From NCBI GenBank assembly GCA_023432075.1, contig JAEYVD010000458.1, positions 1 through 5,343 on the forward strand: 5,343 nt of DNA. Direction: 5' to 3'. Made by a program: the position numbers and the translations under genes. Origin of the DNA: Pseudomonadota bacterium. Lineage in GTDB: Bacteria > Pseudomonadota > Gammaproteobacteria > Burkholderiales > Burkholderiaceae_B. This document shows positions 1 through 5,325 of this stretch, one piece after another (within the stretch, counting starts at the first letter, position 1; the number at the start of each line of letters is the position of its first letter). Below the pieces are notes generated by a model. The model was given only the letters and a program-made list of their open reading frames with translations. It made no database searches and was not told the origin of the DNA.

Positions 1-564
1 CGAGTCGCGCAGGTCGTGCAGCCCCACGGACGCCGCGTGCGCCTTCGGGTGGTCGGCGGGCATCAGGGCGACCAGCGGTTCACGTGCCACCGGCTGCCAT
101 TCGAAATGGTCGGGCACAGGCTTGAGCGACCCGGCCAGCTCGATTTCGCCGGCCATCACCATCTCTTCGAGGCGGCGGCTGCCATGTTCCACCAGGCTGA
201 TCTCGATGCGGGGATAGCGGCTGCGAAAGCGCGCGAACATCGGCGCGAACAAAGAACTGCTGCCCAGCGGCGGCAGACCCAGGCGCAGCACGCCGCGCTT
301 CAAGCCCTTCAGATCGTCCAGCTCGGCCCGCAGGTCGTCGCGTTCGGCCAACATGGCGATGGCGCGCCGGTACACGATCTCGCCGGCCGCCGTCAGCCTT
401 AACGGCTGCGCCTGCCGGTCCAGAAGCGGCATGCCCAGTTCATCTTCCAGTTGACGCACGGCCTTGCTGACCGTCGGTTGGGTGGCATGGACGACCTTCG
501 CCGCCTGGGAAAAGCCGCCTTGCCGGACGACTTCGACCAGGGCGCGCAGCGTACGCAGTTCCAT
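1..564 (-). CDS. LysR-family transcriptional regulator (CidR-like), 3' end outside window
   Basis: This is a DNA-binding regulator, probably of the divergent cidAB operon. Reading leftwards from the ATG at 564-562 gives 188 codons with no stop, so the C-terminal part lies beyond the window. The protein begins MELRTLRALVEVVRQGGFSQ and continues AAKVVHATQPTVSKAVRQLE, the classic LysR winged helix-turn-helix (about residues 3-61, recognition helix near 29-41). A linker helix follows (about 62-88), then the start of the periplasmic-binding-like effector domain (GVLRLGLPPLGSSSLFAPMF from residue 91). LysR proteins are usually about 300 residues, so roughly 60% is present. An AGG seven bases upstream of the ATG supports the start. 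Divergence from cidAB matches the cidR-cidAB layout of Gram-positive bacteria and many proteobacteria, where such regulators respond to acetate or pyruvate overflow signals. The effector here is not known. The family call is secure; the CidR role is inferred from position. Confidence 0.93.
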   Translation of the reverse strand, partial: MELRTLRALVEVVRQGGFSQAAKVVHATQPTVSKAVRQLEDELGMPLLDRQAQPLRLTAAGEIVYRRAIAMLAERDDLRAELDDLKGLKRGVLRLGLPPLGSSSLFAPMFARFRSRYPRIEISLVEHGSRRLEEMVMAGEIELAGSLKPVPDHFEWQPVAREPLVALMPADHPKAHAASVGLHDLRDS

Positions 565-566
565 GG

Positions 567-585
567 TTATGCCTGATTGGAATAA
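567..585. promoter_or_regulatory. Candidate LysR box, TTAT-N11-ATAA
   Basis: Positions 567-570 read TTAT and 582-585 read ATAA, an exact inverted repeat separated by 11 bases. It therefore contains the T-N11-A core typical of LysR-type operators (T570, A582). It lies 2 bases upstream of the lysR start codon and covers that gene's AGG ribosome-binding sequence, a position suited to autoregulation. The interior of the repeat is not symmetrical, and a four-base arm pair can arise by chance, so this is a candidate only. Confidence 0.45.
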
Positions 586-610
586 AAGGGATTCATCGAA
601 TTCATTTTAT
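582..610. promoter_or_regulatory. Imperfect 29-bp AT-rich dyad in lysR-cidA spacer
   Basis: Arms ATAAAA (582-587) and TTTTAT (605-610), and inner arms ATTC (591-594) and GAAT (598-601), share one centre at base 596. That gives a nested dyad with at least ten matched pairs in an otherwise GC-rich neighbourhood. It overlaps the right half of the TTAT-N11-ATAA element. It could be a second LysR contact site over the cidAB promoter, or part of an AT-rich promoter. No good -35/-10 pair could be fixed in either direction. Confidence 0.4.
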
Positions 611-660
611 CTATGCCTGCCGCAGGCGTACAACGGAACCTTGCCGCTGGATTTCGTCTC

Positions 661-1065
661 ATGACCCGCTTTCGCCATTCCATCCTTTTGCGCAGCGCGC
701 TGCGCCGCAGCCGTTTGCTCCAGATCGCGTTGATCGTGCTTTTTTCCTTGGCGGGGCAGGCGGTGGCGCAGGCCTCGGGCCTGCCGGTGCCCGGTGGCGT
801 CATCGGGATGGCGCTGGTGCTCCTGCTGCTGGCGACGCGCCGGTTGCGCGTGCGCAATGTGCAGCGCGGCGCAAGCTGGCTGCTGGGCGAAATGCTGCTC
901 TTCTTCGTGCCGGCGGTCATGTCGCTGCTGGACCACCGTGAATTCCTGGGACTCCTGGGCGTCAAGCTGCTGGCGGTTATCCTGCTGGGCACGGCGCTCG
1001 TCATGGCAGGCACGGCGCTGACCATCGATCTTTGCTACCGCTGGATGAACCGCCATGCGGCCTGA
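661..1065 (+). CDS. cidA: CidA/LrgA family membrane protein
   Basis: This is a small inner-membrane protein of the CidA/LrgA (holin-like) family. The family works with CidB/LrgB partners and has been tied to programmed cell death in Staphylococcus and, in other members, to pyruvate or glycolate transport. From the ATG at 661 it is 134 residues, typical for the family. It has a basic N-terminus (about 1-18) and four hydrophobic stretches (about 19-36, 42-58, 72-91, 97-124). Family signatures are LPVPGGVIGM at 41-50 and FFVPAV at 81-86. An in-frame ATG at 613 would add 16 residues, but no ribosome-binding sequence sits close to it and it is nearly on top of the AT-rich dyad. The start at 661 has a modest GGA about 8 bases upstream and is preferred. 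The last 11 bases overlap cidB, indicating an operon and probable translational coupling. The cid versus lrg name cannot be settled from sequence; cid is chosen for the LysR neighbour. Confidence 0.9.
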   Translation: MTRFRHSILLRSALRRSRLLQIALIVLFSLAGQAVAQASGLPVPGGVIGMALVLLLLATRRLRVRNVQRGASWLLGEMLLFFVPAVMSLLDHREFLGLLGVKLLAVILLGTALVMAGTALTIDLCYRWMNRHAA

Positions 1066-1747
1066 ATTCAACCTGCTTTTCTGGCCAGCCGCGACGGTCG
1101 CCGCCTACGTCTGCGCGCGTCTGTTCTACCGCCGCTACGCCTACTGGTGGACGTCCACGCTGGTCGTTGCGCCCGCGCTCCTGCTGACGCTGGCCATCCT
1201 GCTGCATACCGGCTATCGCGAATACATGTCCGGCTCGCACTGGCTGATGGCCATGCTGGGCCCGGTCATCGTGGCGTTCGCCTTGCCGCTGTATCAGCAG
1301 CGCGCGCTGATCCGGCGCTACTGGCCGGTGCTGGCCGCCGGGGTGGCGGTGGGCAGCGGCATCGCGGGCGCCAGCGCATGGCTGCTGGGCAGCCTGCTGG
1401 ATTTGCCGCCGGACCTGCGGCTCAGCCTGCTGCCGCGTTCGGTCGCCACGCCGTTTGCCGTGGCGGTGTCGTCCCACGTGGGCGGCGTGCCCGACCTGAC
1501 GGCCGTCTTCGTCATCGTGACGGGCGTGTTTGGCGCGGCCATCGGCCAGCTCATGTGCAGGTGGCTGCCGCTGCGCTCGGCATTGGCGCGCGGCGCGCTA
1601 TTCGGCATGGGGGCGCACGGCGCGGGCACGGCCAAGGCCCGCGAGCTGGCCGCCGAAGAGGGCGCGGTCGCGGGCCTGGTGATGGTGATGGCGGGCCTGT
1701 TCAACGTGCTGGTCACGCCGGCCGTGGTGGTGGGGCTGCTGGCCTGA
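1055..1747 (+). CDS. cidB: CidB/LrgB family membrane protein
   Basis: This is the integral inner-membrane partner of CidA/LrgA, 230 residues, the normal LrgB length. LrgA/LrgB-type pairs and their plant fusion PLGG1 carry small carboxylates such as pyruvate or glycolate/glycerate. The original Staphylococcus proposal was modulation of murein hydrolase export. Conserved family blocks are visible: MLGPVIVAFALPLYQQ at 67-82, LPRSVATPFAVAVS at 126-139, HVGGVPDLTAVFVIVTGVFG at 141-160, and HGAGTAKARELAAEEGAVAG at 188-207 followed by a final membrane segment to 229. Several further hydrophobic segments lie in the first 110 residues. The start codon lies inside the end of cidA (11-bp overlap, frame shifted), with GGA at 1043-1045 as a weak ribosome-binding sequence, so translation is probably coupled. 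The frame is intact. The family is secure; the transported substrate is unknown. Confidence 0.94.
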   Translation: MRPEFNLLFWPAATVAAYVCARLFYRRYAYWWTSTLVVAPALLLTLAILLHTGYREYMSGSHWLMAMLGPVIVAFALPLYQQRALIRRYWPVLAAGVAVGSGIAGASAWLLGSLLDLPPDLRLSLLPRSVATPFAVAVSSHVGGVPDLTAVFVIVTGVFGAAIGQLMCRWLPLRSALARGALFGMGAHGAGTAKARELAAEEGAVAGLVMVMAGLFNVLVTPAVVVGLLA

Positions 1748-1755
1748 ACGGCGGG

Positions 1756-2400
1756 TCAGTGGAGCAGTTCCAGGGCGACGGGATACAGCGAGGCAACCAG
1801 CAGCAGGGCCATGCCCACATTGAAGGCGCGGATGGCGGCAGGCCGGTGCAGCACGCGGCGCAGAGCCGTGCCGAAGGTCACCCAGATGCCGATGCTGGGC
1901 AGGTTGACGATGCCGCAGACCAGCGTCGCGATCACCAGGTTGGCGAAGAAGCCGTTCTGCGGCGTGTAGGTTGCCACCACGCCCACCGCCATCACCCAGG
2001 CCTTGGGATTGACCCACTGGAAGGCGGCGGCCTGCAGGAACGTGAACGGCTTGCCGCGCGCCTCGCCCTCGTCCAGCGGGCCGGAGTTGGCGATCTTCCA
2101 CGCCAGATACAGCAGATAGGCCGCGCCGGCGTACTTCAGGACGGTATAGAGGGCAGGCGTCTGCTGAAAGACCGAACCCAGGCCGACGCCCACCAGAAAG
2201 ATCATCAGCGTGAAGCCCAGGTTCACGCCCAGCAGATGCGGCACGCTGCGCCGGAACCCGAAGTTCAGCCCCGACGAGGCCAGCATGACGTTATTGGGGC
2301 CGGGCGTGATCGAGCTGACCAGCGCAAACAACGCCAGCGGGCCCAGCAGGGAAAGCGAGGCCAGCGGGACGTCGGCCCAATTGGCAGGAAGCAGGTTCAT
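1756..2400 (-). CDS. LysE/RhtB family amino-acid exporter
   Basis: This is an inner-membrane efflux protein of the LysE/RhtB superfamily, whose members export amino acids such as lysine, threonine, homoserine, leucine, cysteine or O-acetylserine. It has 214 residues, the usual length. Signatures are the N-terminal SSITPGPNNVMLASSGLNFG (29-48) and PHLLGVNLGFT (54-64). The central LKYAGAAYLLYLAWKI (88-103) and FLQAAAFQWVNPKAWVMAVG (121-140) follow, then C-terminal hydrophobic helices at about 154-175 and 194-212. The start at 2400 is set by GAGGA (2412-2408) seven bases upstream and by the ATGA overlap with the preceding eamA-like stop. The frame stays open upstream to 2820, but that part lies over the eamA-like gene in another frame and does not look like a transporter. 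It is the second gene of a leftward operon and converges on cidB. Substrate cannot be read from sequence. Confidence 0.93.
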   Translation of the reverse strand: MNLLPANWADVPLASLSLLGPLALFALVSSITPGPNNVMLASSGLNFGFRRSVPHLLGVNLGFTLMIFLVGVGLGSVFQQTPALYTVLKYAGAAYLLYLAWKIANSGPLDEGEARGKPFTFLQAAAFQWVNPKAWVMAVGVVATYTPQNGFFANLVIATLVCGIVNLPSIGIWVTFGTALRRVLHRPAAIRAFNVGMALLLVASLYPVALELLH

Positions 2401-3320
2401 TTCGGGGTCCTCACGATGGCGCGGCGTCCGCCGGCAATAACGGCGATCACGGCGGCGGCAAACACGAACGTCGTCGCCTCCACGGTTTCGCCAAACAGCA
2501 AAGCAGCGGCCACGACGGTAAGGAAGGGTTGCAGCAATTGCACTTGTCCGACCCGGGCAATTCCGCCGGCGGCCAGGCCGCGATACCAGGCGAAAAATCC
2601 CAGGAACATCGAGCCGAAGGCCAGGTAGGCGCAGGCAGCGATCACGTCCGGGCTGGGCCAGTGGGGCTGTTGCGCCGCCATCCAGCCGACCGGGACGGCC
2701 ACCACGGGCGCACTGATGGCCAGCGCCCAACATATTGTGCGCCAACCGCCCAGCGTGCGCGAGGCGCGCGCGCCCTCGGCGTAGCCCATGCCGCCCAGCA
2801 CCACGGCCACCAGCAGCCACAGGTAGCCGGCGGTCAGCGTGCCTTCGCCCTGGCGCAGCGCATAGGCGGTAACCAGCGCGGCGCCCGCGATGGCCCAGCC
2901 CCAGAAGGCGGCCGAAGGCCGTTCACCGCTGCGCAGCGCGGCAAAGGCGGCGGTGGACAGCGGCAGCAGTCCATTGAAGACCGCGCCTTGAGACGAAGGC
3001 ACCGTTTGCATCGCAATCGACGATGCCAGAGGCCAGCCCACGACGATGCCGAGCGCCGCCAGGATCACGCCCGGCCATTCCGCGCGATTGGGCCGGCGGC
3101 TGCGGGTCAGCCACAACAGGGCGACCGCGGGCAGCGCGGCGACGAGCGCGCGGCCCAATCCCACCAGCAGCGGCGCCAGTTCGGCCACCGCCACGCGGGT
3201 CATGGGCAGCGTCAGCGAAAACACCAGCACGCCCAGGAAACCGTAGCCGTATCCCTCCCAGAGGGAAGACGAGGCGGCGGAAGCGGCCGAAGGCGACGGG
3301 AAGAGCGCGGGACGGGTCAT
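2397..3320 (-). CDS. EamA/DMT superfamily transporter
   Basis: This is an inner-membrane transporter of the drug/metabolite transporter superfamily, 307 residues, with about ten predicted membrane helices in two EamA repeats (about 24-153 and 165-296). The repeats begin GYGFLGVLVFSLTLPMTRVA and GYLWLLVAVVLGGMGYAEGA. Typical marks are GERPS at 132-136 near the end of repeat one, and in repeat two YLAFGSMFLGFFAWYRGLA (232-250), QLLQPFLTVV (261-270) and FGETV (276-280). The first 20 residues are Ser/Ala-rich and not hydrophobic enough for a signal peptide. The ATG at 3320 has no strong ribosome-binding sequence; the next in-frame Met (residue 40) would remove the first helix, so 3320 is kept. 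It is divergent from a MocR regulator, a common pairing, and its stop overlaps the LysE-type start by ATGA. MocR control is inferred from that layout. EamA-family members export varied metabolites, including cysteine and O-acetylserine in E. coli; the substrate here is unknown. Confidence 0.92.
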   Translation of the reverse strand: MTRPALFPSPSAASAASSSLWEGYGYGFLGVLVFSLTLPMTRVAVAELAPLLVGLGRALVAALPAVALLWLTRSRRPNRAEWPGVILAALGIVVGWPLASSIAMQTVPSSQGAVFNGLLPLSTAAFAALRSGERPSAAFWGWAIAGAALVTAYALRQGEGTLTAGYLWLLVAVVLGGMGYAEGARASRTLGGWRTICWALAISAPVVAVPVGWMAAQQPHWPSPDVIAACAYLAFGSMFLGFFAWYRGLAAGGIARVGQVQLLQPFLTVVAAALLFGETVEATTFVFAAAVIAVIAGGRRAIVRTPK

Positions 3321-3460
3321 GACAGCACCGGGAAAAATGTCTCAATGGCCGCGCCAGCGGTTGCAGGCTTTCGGCATTGCTGTCACTCTACGCACAGCCA
3401 TCAGTACAGTACCGGTACACAATGGCGTGTCACTTTAATCACTGGCCTGGTCAAATCTCC
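3321..3460. promoter_or_regulatory. Divergent control region between exporter operon and mocR-type gene
   Basis: This 140-bp spacer must carry promoters for both the leftward exporter operon and the rightward MocR gene. It contains the palindrome at 3409-3418 and a near-identical direct repeat flanking it: TGTCACTCTA at 3381-3390 and TGTCACTTTA at 3428-3437. A weak rightward -10-like TACAGT lies at 3405-3410, and a weak leftward TAGAGT at 3390-3385. Neither has a convincing -35, so the promoters may depend on activation, as is common for MocR targets. Confidence 0.5.
3409..3418. promoter_or_regulatory. Candidate MocR operator, palindrome GTACCGGTAC
   Basis: GTACCGGTAC is a perfect 10-bp palindrome. 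A further GTAC at 3404-3407 gives three GTAC units starting at 3404, 3409 and 3415. It lies 43 bases upstream of the mocR start and 88 bases upstream of the eamA-like start, inside the only spacer serving both genes. Binding by the neighbouring MocR protein is inferred from position and symmetry. Confidence 0.45.
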
Positions 3461-4918
3461 ATGACAGTTGCTCCGTCCTCCCCTTCCATGCCCTGGCAGC
3501 CCGTGCGCCAGGCCGATGCCACGCTGGTGGCGCAACTGGCCGATGGCCTGGCTCGCCGCATCGACGAGCAAGGCTTGCGGCCCGGCACGCGCCTGCCGTC
3601 CATCCGCAAGATGGCCGAACAATCGGGCGTCAGCCGCTTCACCGTGGTCGAGGCCTACGACCGCCTCGTGGCCCGCGGGCTGGTGCAATCGCGCCGGGGC
3701 GCCGGGTTTTTCGTAAAGGCGCGCAGCGGCCCGCTGACGGCGGTGGCCGCCGCCGCGCCCAGCACGCTTGCGCCGCCCGCGCGGGTGGACATCGCCTGGC
3801 TGCTCCGCAGCATGTTCCGGGAATCCAACGCGCCGGGCATGCCGGGCGGGGCGGGCCTCCTGCCGGCCGATTGGCTGGATCCCGACATGGTGGCGGGCGC
3901 CGTGCGCGCGGTGGGCCGTTCAGTGCGCGCCAACCTCGTCAGCTACGGCAGCCCCCAGGGTTTTGCGCCCCTGCGCCAGCAGATCGCCGCGGTGCTGCAG
4001 AACGAGGGCGTACCCGCCCATCCCGAGCTCAACCTGCTCACGACCAACGGTGTCACCCACGGGCTGGATCTCATCGCGCGCCATCTGGTCAAGCCGGGCG
4101 ATACCGTCCTGGTCGAGGACCCGGCCTGGTTCGTGATCTTCGGCCGCCTTGCCGCCTTTGGCGCCCGCCTGATCGGCGTGCCGCGCGGCCCCGACGGCCC
4201 GGACCTCGACCTGCTTGAGCAACTGGCCGCGCAGCACAAGCCCAAGCTTTTCATCATCAACGGATCGGTTCACAACCCCACCGGCCACACGCTGTCCGCC
4301 GGGGCCGCGTACGGCATCCTGCGCATCGCCGAACGCCACGATTTCATGGTCGTCGAAGACGACACCTACGGCGAGCTGCATCCGGGCGGCGCCATCAAGC
4401 TCGCGGCCCTGGACCGGCTGAACCGCGTCATCTTCGTGGGGGGCTACTCCAAGATGCTGGCGGCCAGCCTGCGCGTGGGCTATGTGGCGGCCAATGCCGA
4501 CCTGCTGCAGAAGCTGGCCGACCTGAAGATGCTGGCGGGTCTGACTTCACCCGAACTGGGCGAGCGCGTCGTGCACCGCGTCCTCATGGAAGGGCAGTAC
4601 CGGCGCCATATCGAACGCGTGCGACAGCGGGTCGACGACGCGCGCCAGCGCTGCATGAAGGGCTTGCTGAAACTGGGCCTGACCATCCCGCACGAGGCGC
4701 ACGCCGGCATGTTCGTCTGGGCCGATTGCGGCCGGGATTCCGAGGTGCTGGCGCGCGAGGCCGCGGACCGTGGCATGCTGCTCGCGCCGGGGACGCTGTT
4801 CTCGCCGACGCAGGCGCCGTCGACCATGCTGCGCTTTTCGGTATCGATTGCCGACCACCGGGGCATCTGGGCCGAACTGGAAAAACTTTTCGCGCAAAAC
4901 GGGTCCTACAATCAATAA
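3461..4918 (+). CDS. MocR-family regulator (GntR winged helix fused to PLP aminotransferase fold)
   Basis: This is a transcription factor of the GntR/MocR type, which uses a PLP-bound aminotransferase-like domain as sensor, as in GabR, PdxR and TauR. It has 485 residues, within the family range. The N-terminal winged helix (about 18-85) includes LRPGTRLPSIRKMAEQSGVS (39-58), then TVVEAYDRLVARGLV, RRGAGFFV. An Ala/Pro-rich linker follows (about 86-110), then the fold-type-I domain. Visible PLP-site residues are YGSPQG (Y162), NPTG (N272-G275), EDDTYGELHP (D301 and Y303), the Schiff-base lysine in GGYSK (K331) and the carboxylate-binding arginine in MLRFS (R458). All key residues are present, so PLP binding is expected. 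A TTG at 3377 and an ATG at 3422 are in frame but would overlap the candidate operator; 3461 is preferred although its ribosome-binding sequence is weak, and 3488 is also possible. It likely regulates the divergent exporter operon and itself. The effector is unknown. Confidence 0.93.
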   Translation: MTVAPSSPSMPWQPVRQADATLVAQLADGLARRIDEQGLRPGTRLPSIRKMAEQSGVSRFTVVEAYDRLVARGLVQSRRGAGFFVKARSGPLTAVAAAAPSTLAPPARVDIAWLLRSMFRESNAPGMPGGAGLLPADWLDPDMVAGAVRAVGRSVRANLVSYGSPQGFAPLRQQIAAVLQNEGVPAHPELNLLTTNGVTHGLDLIARHLVKPGDTVLVEDPAWFVIFGRLAAFGARLIGVPRGPDGPDLDLLEQLAAQHKPKLFIINGSVHNPTGHTLSAGAAYGILRIAERHDFMVVEDDTYGELHPGGAIKLAALDRLNRVIFVGGYSKMLAASLRVGYVAANADLLQKLADLKMLAGLTSPELGERVVHRVLMEGQYRRHIERVRQRVDDARQRCMKGLLKLGLTIPHEAHAGMFVWADCGRDSEVLAREAADRGMLLAPGTLFSPTQAPSTMLRFSVSIADHRGIWAELEKLFAQNGSYNQ

Positions 4919-4944
4919 TTCCGAGCCAGATCGCCCAGTCACCG

Positions 4945-4949
4945 AAGGA
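4945..4949 (+). promoter_or_regulatory. Ribosome-binding site AAGGA fixing the start of the DUF442 gene
   Basis: AAGGA ends six bases before the ATG at 4956. It is the best-placed Shine-Dalgarno sequence in the right half of the window. It decides against the longer open frame that extends back to 4770 inside the mocR-type gene. Confidence 0.75.
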
Positions 4950-4955
4950 ACCGTC

Positions 4956-5300
4956 ATGTCCGCACCCATCAAGCCCCTTACCCAGAACTTTGCCGTCGCC
5001 CCGCAACTGGGCCCCGACGACATGGCCGACGTGGCCGCCGCCGGGTACAAGAGCGTCATCATCAACCGCCCCGATTTTGAAGGCGGTCCGGACCAGCCCA
5101 CCGCCGCCGACGTGTCGCGCGCCGCGCAGGAAGCCGGCCTGCAGATCGAATATCAGCCCGTCGTGGGCAGCGCCATGACGGCCGCCGACGTCGCCCGCTT
5201 TGCGGAACTGCTGCGCACCCTGCCGGGCCCGGTCCTGGCATACTGCCGCACCGGCACCCGCTGCACCAACCTGTTCGCGGCTGCCCAGCAGTTGGGATAA
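4956..5300 (+). CDS. DUF442 / TIGR01244 family protein (phosphatase-like, putative sulfur transferase)
   Basis: This is a small, probably cytoplasmic protein of 114 residues with a tyrosine-phosphatase/rhodanese-like fold. The family (DUF442, TIGR01244) includes the N-terminal domain of the BLH protein that BigR controls in plant-associated bacteria, where it is linked to sulfide detoxification. Here it stands alone without the metallo-beta-lactamase domain. Family signatures are NFAVAPQLGPDDM (11-23), GYKSVIINRPDFEGGPDQPT (30-49), YQPVVGSAMTAADVARF (66-82) and the active loop AYCRTGTRC (95-103). C97 is the presumed nucleophile and R102 closes the loop; the Cys-Arg gap is four residues rather than the five of true protein tyrosine phosphatases. 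The start has AAGGA six bases upstream. It lies 37 bp after the mocR-type stop on the same strand, so co-transcription is likely. Biochemical activity is not established; the family call is strong. Confidence 0.88.
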   Translation: MSAPIKPLTQNFAVAPQLGPDDMADVAAAGYKSVIINRPDFEGGPDQPTAADVSRAAQEAGLQIEYQPVVGSAMTAADVARFAELLRTLPGPVLAYCRTGTRCTNLFAAAQQLG

Positions 5301-5305
5301 ACCCC

Positions 5306-5325
5306 GCCTTGACCCTCGTCAAGGC
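5306..5325. terminator. Perfect inverted repeat after the DUF442 gene, possible terminator without U-tract
   Basis: GCCTTGAC (5306-5313) and GTCAAGGC (5318-5325) are exactly complementary, with a CCTC loop. This 8-bp stem starts 6 bases after the stop codon, where a terminator is expected. It is followed by CGCCAGTTCGG, not a T-run, so it is not a standard intrinsic terminator. It may stop transcription weakly, protect the mRNA 3' end, or be a protein-binding dyad for a gene to the right. Confidence 0.45.

Noticed and set aside
16..402. Rightward open frame opposite the LysR gene
   Set aside because: It is a shadow of the LysR coding strand, with no family pattern and a His/Gln/Ala-rich translation.
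607..1071. Leftward open frame opposite cidA
   Set aside because: The product is Gln/Arg/His-rich without domain features. The rightward frame carries CidA signatures and the overlap with cidB.
1147..2628. 493-codon rightward open frame running through cidB and antisense to both exporter genes
   Set aside because: Its translation is low-complexity (Gly, Arg, His, Gln, Ala rich) with no domain pattern. Long shadow frames of this kind are expected opposite GC-rich genes. The competing frames encode clear LrgB, LysE and EamA proteins.
2401..2820. Upstream in-frame extension of the LysE-type gene to 2820
   Set aside because: The extra 140 residues are Arg/Gly-rich, lie opposite no start signal and overlap the EamA-type gene in another frame. 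The ATGA overlap and GAGGA site fix the start at 2400.
3377..3460. Upstream TTG (3377) or ATG (3422) starts for the mocR-type gene
   Set aside because: The added residues do not resemble GntR/MocR N-termini. They would be encoded across the shared control region and the GTACCGGTAC palindrome.
2529..3464. 311-codon rightward open frame antisense to the EamA-type gene
   Set aside because: Composition is dominated by Gln, Arg, Gly and His repeats typical of an antisense shadow. There is no recognisable motif, and it covers a well-supported transporter gene.
4547..5101. Leftward open frame spanning the end of the mocR-type gene and the start of the DUF442 gene
   Set aside because: It crosses two real genes and their spacer on the opposite strand and shows no conserved motif.
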